DNA from: JANXXV01 sp038200305
Lineage (GTDB): Bacteria; Acidobacteriota; Terriglobia; Bryobacterales; Bryobacteraceae
NCBI GenBank assembly: GCA_038200305.1
Contig: JBBPYD010000131.1
Coordinates: forward strand, 1 to 17,582
Length of the DNA stretch: 17,582 nt
Reading direction: 5' to 3'
In this document: piece after piece, positions 14,325 through 17,582 of the stretch
Numbering within the stretch: position 1 is the first letter of the stretch
Layout of the letters: each line of letters starts with the position of its first letter
Notes under the pieces: generated by a model
Databases searched by the model: none
What the model saw: the letters and a program-made list of their open reading frames with translations, nothing else
What the model was told of the DNA's origin: nothing
Made by a program: the position numbers and the translations under genes

Positions 14325-15680
14325 ATGGCCAAGAACTTTGATCTGGTAGTGATCGGAACCGGTTCGGCGGCATCGACAGTGGCTTTTCGATGCCGCTCCG
14401 CCGGCTGGCAGGTAGCAGTCATCGATTCCCGGCCTTACGGTGGCACTTGCGCTCTGCGCGGGTGCGATCCGAAGAAGGTTCTGGTCGGCGCTGCCGAAGT
14501 GATCGATTGGAATCGCCGGATGAAGTGCAAAGGGGTGGAGGCCACCCAGGTACGAATCGAGTGGCCAGAATTGATGCGCTTCAAGCGGTCCTTCACGGAG
14601 CCTGTTCCTAAACACAAGGAGCACAGCTTCGAGAAGGCTGGCATCGCTACTTTTCATGGCCGTGCACGGTTCGTAGGCCCCACTACCGTCCGAGTTGGAG
14701 ATGAGGTATTCGAAGGCAGGCACGTGGTTGTGGCAACGGGGGCGCGACCCGCGAGTCTGAACATTTCTGGTGAGGAGTATCTCGTCAGAAGTGATCAGTT
14801 CCTGGAACTCGATCAACTGCCCTCGCGGATCGTCTTAATCGGCGGCGGATACATTGCCTTCGAATTTGCTCACGTGGCTGTGCGTGCCGGTGCGGACGTC
14901 ACGATCCTTCATCGAGGTTCCCGCCCGCTGGCCCAATTCGATCCTGACTTGGTTGATCGGTTAGTTGAAAGGACGCGTGCACTCGGTGTTGATGTACAGC
15001 TTGGCACGAAGGCTGTCGGAGTTGAAAAGGGAAGCGAACGTTTTGCCGTGCACGCTGAGACGGCAACGGGAACACGAGTGTACGAGACAGCCATGGTTGT
15101 ACACGCCGCGGGCCGGGTGCCGGAGATCGACGATCTGGATCTGGGAGTCGCCGACGTTCAATACGAAGACCGGCAAGGCGTAAAGGTAAACGGATACCTG
15201 CAGAGCGTCTCCAATCCGGCAGTATACGCGGCCGGTGACGCGGCAGCGAGCGGCGGCGCTCCGCTGACTCCGGTGGCGGGCTACGAGGGCTTGATTGTCG
15301 CTGACAACTTGCTCCAAGGAAATCACCGCCAACCCGAGTATCTGGCAGTGCCCTCGGTGGTTTTCACGATTCCACCTTTGAGTACGGTGGGCTTGCAAGA
15401 GAAGACTGCCCGCGAACAGGGACGGCAATTTGACAGCAAGTTGTTGGACACTTCGAGCTGGTATTCCTCCCGCAGAGTAGGAGAGGAGTGGTCGGGAGCC
15501 AAAGTCCTGGTCGAGCAAGACAGCGGCCGCATCCTTGGCGCCCACTTGCTGGGGCCGCAGGCGGACGAGATGATTAACATGTTTGCGCTGGCAATCCGCT
15601 TGGGGATGCGCGCGGCCGAACTGAAAGAGGTTCTGTTTGCCTATCCGACCCACGCGTCTGACATCCAGTACATGCTGTAG
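14325..15680 (+). CDS. FAD/NAD(P) disulfide oxidoreductase, MerA/glutathione-reductase-like
   Basis: This 451-residue class I pyridine-nucleotide disulfide oxidoreductase has an FAD motif at about 8-16 (VVIGTGSAA), the redox pair C42-ALRG-C47 (GGTCALRGCDPKK), an NAD(P) fold (IVLIGGGYIAFEFA) and a second FAD motif (VYAAGDAA). The dimerisation domain ends in AYPTHASDIQYML: the HPTxxE catalytic dyad of glutathione and lipoamide reductases is changed to Y-P-T-H-A-S-D. It lacks the C-terminal Cys pair of mercuric reductase, so Hg(II) reduction is unlikely. It probably reduces a thiol/disulfide or another metal-thiol substrate. It starts 94 bases after merA with AAGGTG close to the ATG and may be co-transcribed. 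Automatic pipelines may wrongly name it mercuric reductase. Confidence 0.88.
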   Translation: MAKNFDLVVIGTGSAASTVAFRCRSAGWQVAVIDSRPYGGTCALRGCDPKKVLVGAAEVIDWNRRMKCKGVEATQVRIEWPELMRFKRSFTEPVPKHKEHSFEKAGIATFHGRARFVGPTTVRVGDEVFEGRHVVVATGARPASLNISGEEYLVRSDQFLELDQLPSRIVLIGGGYIAFEFAHVAVRAGADVTILHRGSRPLAQFDPDLVDRLVERTRALGVDVQLGTKAVGVEKGSERFAVHAETATGTRVYETAMVVHAAGRVPEIDDLDLGVADVQYEDRQGVKVNGYLQSVSNPAVYAAGDAAASGGAPLTPVAGYEGLIVADNLLQGNHRQPEYLAVPSVVFTIPPLSTVGLQEKTAREQGRQFDSKLLDTSSWYSSRRVGEEWSGAKVLVEQDSGRILGAHLLGPQADEMINMFALAIRLGMRAAELKEVLFAYPTHASDIQYML

Positions 15681-15735
15681 AGCACCCGCACGCCCTCGTC
15701 AACGGCCGCTCGTCTCAGGTCGTCATCGGCGGTCC

Positions 15736-15843
15736 TTACTGGGGATCGAATAGAGGAACGCCGGCGCTCACCGCAGCCTTGCGCAAAGCATCATCAAGGC
15801 TTGCGAGTTGAGTGCCCTCGCGCATCACCGGGTAGAGATAGGG
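15736..15843 (-). pseudogene. Unrecognised C-terminal-like protein fragment
   Basis: The minus strand reads PYLYPVMREGTQLASLDDAL and then RKAAVSAGVPLFDPQ before a TAA at 15736-15738. The codon pattern and absence of stops look coding, but no start or upstream domain remains. Just past the stop, 15680-15730 in the minus strand reads ADDDLRRAAVDEGVRVL, which shares 9 of 17 residues with LDDALRKAAVSAGVPLF. The two could be remains of related gene ends. Family not recognised. Confidence 0.25.
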
Positions 15844-15863
15844 GTCTAGGGAGCAATGGAACA

Positions 15864-15995
15864 GTGAACCGACTTAAGGATCGTTTTTCTCGCGCTGCGG
15901 GCTGGGTTTCCGGCGGCCTTCCTCTTCTTTTTCAGTTTTTCAAGGAGCACTCGCGCTTCTGGCCCTCTTTCTGTTTTGCACGGAAAGCAATGTAG
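15864..15995 (+). pseudogene. 43-codon frame resembling the start of a small membrane protein (DUF5989-like?)
   Basis: GTG 15864 has GGGAG about ten bases upstream. It opens a frame with LPLLFQFFKEHSRFW at residues 19-33, reminiscent of the N-terminus of small single-helix DUF5989 proteins (xLFxFLKExxxFW followed by a hydrophobic helix). The expected helix does not follow; a run of hydrophobic codons (LFLF) appears in another frame right after, suggesting a frameshift or deletion. The resemblance is short and from memory. Confidence 0.25.
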
Positions 15996-16043
15996 CGCAT
16001 TTTCGGCTGAGCACAGAGAATTATGAGCGATATTCGATTAAGG

Positions 16044-16056
16044 AAAGGAGGTGATC
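16044..16056 (+). promoter_or_regulatory. Extended Shine-Dalgarno, 13-base match to the canonical 16S rRNA 3' end
   Basis: AAAGGAGGTGATC is the exact complement of the canonical bacterial 16S 3' tail (GATCACCTCCTTT). The core AGGAGG ends nine bases before the ATG at 16061. Most other genes here have only four- or five-base matches, so this decides the start and implies strong translation of the 48-residue protein. Confidence 0.85.
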
Positions 16057-16060
16057 AAAA

Positions 16061-16207
16061 ATGGCTTGGAAACAAGGTGAAGTCTACCACTGCCCGGATT
16101 CGAACTGCGGATGCGAGGTAACTGTGACGAAGGTGCCCAGTGTAGGCGCGGGCGGTAGTCAAGCGCCGACATGCTGCTGTGGGAAGACGATGCTGAAGAA
16201 AGGCTGA
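16061..16207 (+). CDS. 48-residue cysteine-rich putative metal-binding protein
   Basis: The protein is small and carries six cysteines in two clusters: HC11-PDSN-C16-G-C18 and C38-C39-C40-G. This suggests a single zinc-, mercury- or iron-type site, as in metallothionein-like or rubredoxin-like knuckles. The C-terminus is basic (KTMLKKG). No signal peptide or membrane segment is seen, so it should be cytoplasmic. I do not recognise a named family; the pattern YxCPxxxCGCEVTVTK...APTCCCGK seems distinctive. The 13-base Shine-Dalgarno match marks it as a real, highly translated gene despite its size. A frameshifted outer-membrane-type gene starts four bases after its stop. Placed behind a mer operon, it could buffer Hg(II) or another thiophilic metal; this is inference. 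Confidence 0.78.
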   Translation: MAWKQGEVYHCPDSNCGCEVTVTKVPSVGAGGSQAPTCCCGKTMLKKG

Positions 16208-16210
16208 CGG

Positions 16211-16847
16211 GTGCGAGGAAACTCACCCTCACCCTATCTCGTATTGACATTGGGCGTGGCCATAGGCGCGAATACTTTGCTCTTCGCCTCCGGCCACGGC
16301 TCGGTGTTTGGAATGACCACGCCGACGAACGCCAAGGGCGGGTGGAGTTTTGACACGGGCATTATGGGCCGCTGGGAGTGGGAGGCAGCGGGACGATGCT
16401 CCGGGGCATGCTGGCTTACGGGATTACCGAAGATCTGCAGGTGTCCCTGTCGATTCCGTACGTTTTCTCTTCAGCCCCGTTTGCCCCGGCGCGAATTACC
16501 GGCATGATGCCCGCAAGCGGCGACGTGGAGGCCATCGGCGCGTGGCGTTTTCACCGGCAGGGGCCGCGCGTCGGCACTCGTTTCGAGAGCACCGCCTATG
16601 CGGGGATCATTGAACCGGGTTTGCAGCGCCCGGCGGGAATGCTCGGAAAGCTCCATCGAGCGCCGGGGTTTTACACCGCGCTTTCTACCGGCGTCGCCTC
16701 GCGCAGTCACTACGTCTGGGGCGGCGTGAGTAACATGCATTTTGTCGAGCGGCTGGGGGATAGGCGGCCCAACGTTGTGACCTATAGCGCGGTCTGGGGC
16801 TGGCGGAAGCCACCGCTTCAGAAAGATATCCGCACTGGGACTGGCGC
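16211..16847 (+). pseudogene. Outer-membrane-type protein (MetA-pathway/transporter-like), frameshifted and truncated
   Basis: GTG 16211, with GAAAGG seven bases upstream, opens a signal peptide (LVLTLGVAIGANTLLFASG) followed by GMTTPTNAKGGWSFD and MGRW. At about 16373-16376 one G appears lost from a G run: the sequence GVGGSGTMLRGMLAYGITED continues in the next frame, with beta-strand-rich text (LQVSLSIPYVFSS, FESTAYAGIIEPG, YVWGGVSNMHF). A second lost base near 16826 would restore YPHWDWR. After that the sequence belongs to an alpha/beta hydrolase fragment, so the end is missing. The strand pattern resembles PF13557-type outer-membrane channels often found with metal or aromatic pathways. 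It may once have been co-transcribed with the Cys-rich gene. Family naming is tentative. Confidence 0.62.
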
Positions 16848-17047
16848 GGCTTTGCGACCATCTTCATCTGGACACGGCAGTTCTGCTCGGCAATTCGCTC
16901 GGTGGCGCGAACGCCTATCAGTTTGCCGCGCGTCATGCCGACCGTGTGTCGGGCATTATCATCTAAGACATTGGTGTCGAGATCGAAGGCCAAACAGCCT
17001 TCGCGCTGGATTGGGCCGGGTTTTATCCGACTACCCAGCGACGCTGA
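16841..17047 (+). pseudogene. Alpha/beta-hydrolase fragment with a nonsense codon
   Basis: In this frame the sequence reads LARLCDHLHLDTAVLLGNSL and then GGANAYQFAARHADRV. GNSLGG is the nucleophile elbow (GxSxG) of the alpha/beta-hydrolase fold, with Ser as nucleophile. After SGIII a TAA at 16964-16966 stands where a Glu (GAA) would be expected, because DIGVEIEG follows in the same frame. The frame ends at TGA 17045-17047, inside the 3' end of the convergent ABM gene. The N-terminal part and most of the lid and C-terminus are absent, so it is a dead fragment joined to the outer-membrane pseudogene. Confidence 0.65.
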
Positions 17048-17357
17048 TCGAATCTACGACTTCACACAGAATCGGTTCGAAACGCGCCATTGCTGCCGAA
17101 GCCTTCATGTGCGGAATTGCCTCGGGATGCTTCGTCATCGCCTCAAAGTCCTCCCGGCTCTTCCATTGTGCGTAATTGATCACCTTTGTCCCGTCGAAGC
17201 TTTTGTGGATGCTTGCTGAAATAAAGCCTGGCATGCGCTTCATCGTTTTCTCAGTAGCGTCAATCAGCGTCTCCACGAGCCTCTCCTGCATCGGCGGATC
17301 GACGGTGAAAACGTTCACCAGCGTGAGAATTTTGGGACTGGGCGAAATGGTTGCCAT
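17031..17357 (-). CDS. Antibiotic-biosynthesis-monooxygenase (ABM) fold protein
   Basis: This 108-residue protein is of the ABM/YgiN-like dimeric ferredoxin-like fold (PF03992 type). Typical features are ILTLVNVFTVDPPMQERLV at the N-terminus, TMKRMPGFISASIHKSFDG and NYAQWKSREDFEAMTKHPE. Members include quinol and polyketide monooxygenases and heme-degrading enzymes; no cofactor is evident and the substrate is unknown. The frame is open to 17504, but ATG 17357 has AGGAGG nine bases upstream, which settles the start. No signal peptide is present. Unlike its neighbours to the left it looks intact. It converges on, and overlaps by 17 bases, the hydrolase fragment. Confidence 0.85.
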   Translation of the reverse strand: MATISPSPKILTLVNVFTVDPPMQERLVETLIDATEKTMKRMPGFISASIHKSFDGTKVINYAQWKSREDFEAMTKHPEAIPHMKASAAMARFEPILCEVVDSISVAG

Positions 17358-17522
17358 GAGAATCAGCCTCCTAATCCCCATTATGCCTGGCATGTCGCGT
17401 TTTAGGGCAGTTAACCAGAAGGGCAGCACCCACTGGAGAACGTGAGACGTTCGGCCTGGCAGCGCAGCTAACGGCCGGATCGAGCAGGTTCCAGGCGGTT
17501 TCACAGGCGTAGTGGGAATATT

Positions 17523-17582
17523 TGGCTCGGCAAACAGGATTCGAACCTACAACCTTTCGGTTAACAGCCAGAGATATGGGCC
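17523..17582 (-). tRNA. tRNA-Asn(GTT) 3' half, probably an attachment-site fragment
   Basis: Read on the minus strand the sequence gives the anticodon loop CTGTTAA (anticodon GTT, positions 17563-17565), the 3' anticodon strand, a variable loop, a T arm with GTTCGAAT, a 3' acceptor strand TTGCCGA, discriminator G and encoded CCA (17523-17525). The 5' side does not fit: instead of a D-arm ending in GAGC and a 5' anticodon strand pairing with CCGAA, it reads GGCCCATATCTCTGG, which leaves a C-A mismatch and a U-G pair. The gene is cut by the window edge, so a divergent complete tRNA cannot be excluded. The pattern fits the tRNA 3' end left as an att site by an integrating element. Confidence 0.6.

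Larger units (their letters stand above)
15681..16060. other. Relic-rich spacer between second reductase and Cys-rich gene
   Basis: These 380 bases hold no convincing intact gene. Two weak items are listed separately: an antisense C-terminal-like scrap and a possible 43-codon plus-strand frame. The last 17 bases are the strong ribosome site of the next gene. I see no clear sigma-70 promoter for that gene; TTGCAC near 15976 lacks a matching -10. Confidence 0.5.

Noticed and set aside
1..17582. CRISPR array, phage genes, rRNA genes or riboswitch
   Set aside because: No regularly spaced repeats, phage structural motifs, rRNA signatures or riboswitch cores were seen on either strand.

Overview
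The window most likely comes from an acidobacterium of the Solibacter/Bryobacter type. The inference rests on gene content: a TonB-dependent receptor with a carboxypeptidase-regulatory-like N-terminus, a planctomycete-style DUF1549/DUF1553 plus DUF1501 pair, a TPR protein and two ASPIC/UnbV repeat proteins. No 16S or other taxonomic marker is present, so the assignment is not proven.

Left part (1-10751), resident-looking genes. A large outer-membrane TonB-type receptor runs off the left edge on the minus strand. It shares a short divergent spacer, holding a perfect 13-bp palindrome, with a secreted class-C beta-lactamase-like serine hydrolase. Next, all on the plus strand, are a DUF1549/DUF1553 protein, a Tat-exported DUF1501 protein two bases behind it, a short TPR protein without a clear start, and two overlapping Tat-exported FG-GAP/VCBS-ASPIC proteins. 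The first ASPIC gene starts at TTG, seven bases from a perfect TATAAT, which suggests a leaderless transcript. Most of these products are exported, so the group looks like an envelope polymer-uptake or degradation set; the substrate cannot be read from the sequence.

Middle (10752-11447), a gene graveyard. It holds one end of an IS6-family insertion sequence, a frameshifted tannase/feruloyl-esterase scrap and a scrap of another secreted-protein family.

Right part (11448-17582), a mercury-resistance island. Divergent merR faces a textbook overspaced mer promoter/operator. Downstream are a 35-residue membrane peptide with a Cys-Cys motif, merT, merP and merA. This MerA lacks the usual N-terminal metal-binding domain but begins with its own Cys-Cys pair. 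A second flavin disulfide reductase follows; it has a redox CxxxxC but no C-terminal Cys pair. After about 380 bases of relics comes a 48-residue protein with six cysteines, preceded by a 13-base match to the canonical bacterial anti-Shine-Dalgarno sequence. Behind it are a frameshifted outer-membrane-type pseudogene spliced to an alpha/beta-hydrolase fragment with a nonsense codon, an intact small ABM-fold monooxygenase on the minus strand and, at the edge, the 3' half of a tRNA-Asn that looks like an attachment site.

Working model (inference): the mer operon imports Hg(II) through MerP and MerT and reduces it with MerA, while the small Cys-rich proteins and the second reductase extend metal/thiol handling. 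The block is bracketed by an IS remnant and a tRNA 3' end, as expected for a horizontally acquired island that has partly decayed at its margins.
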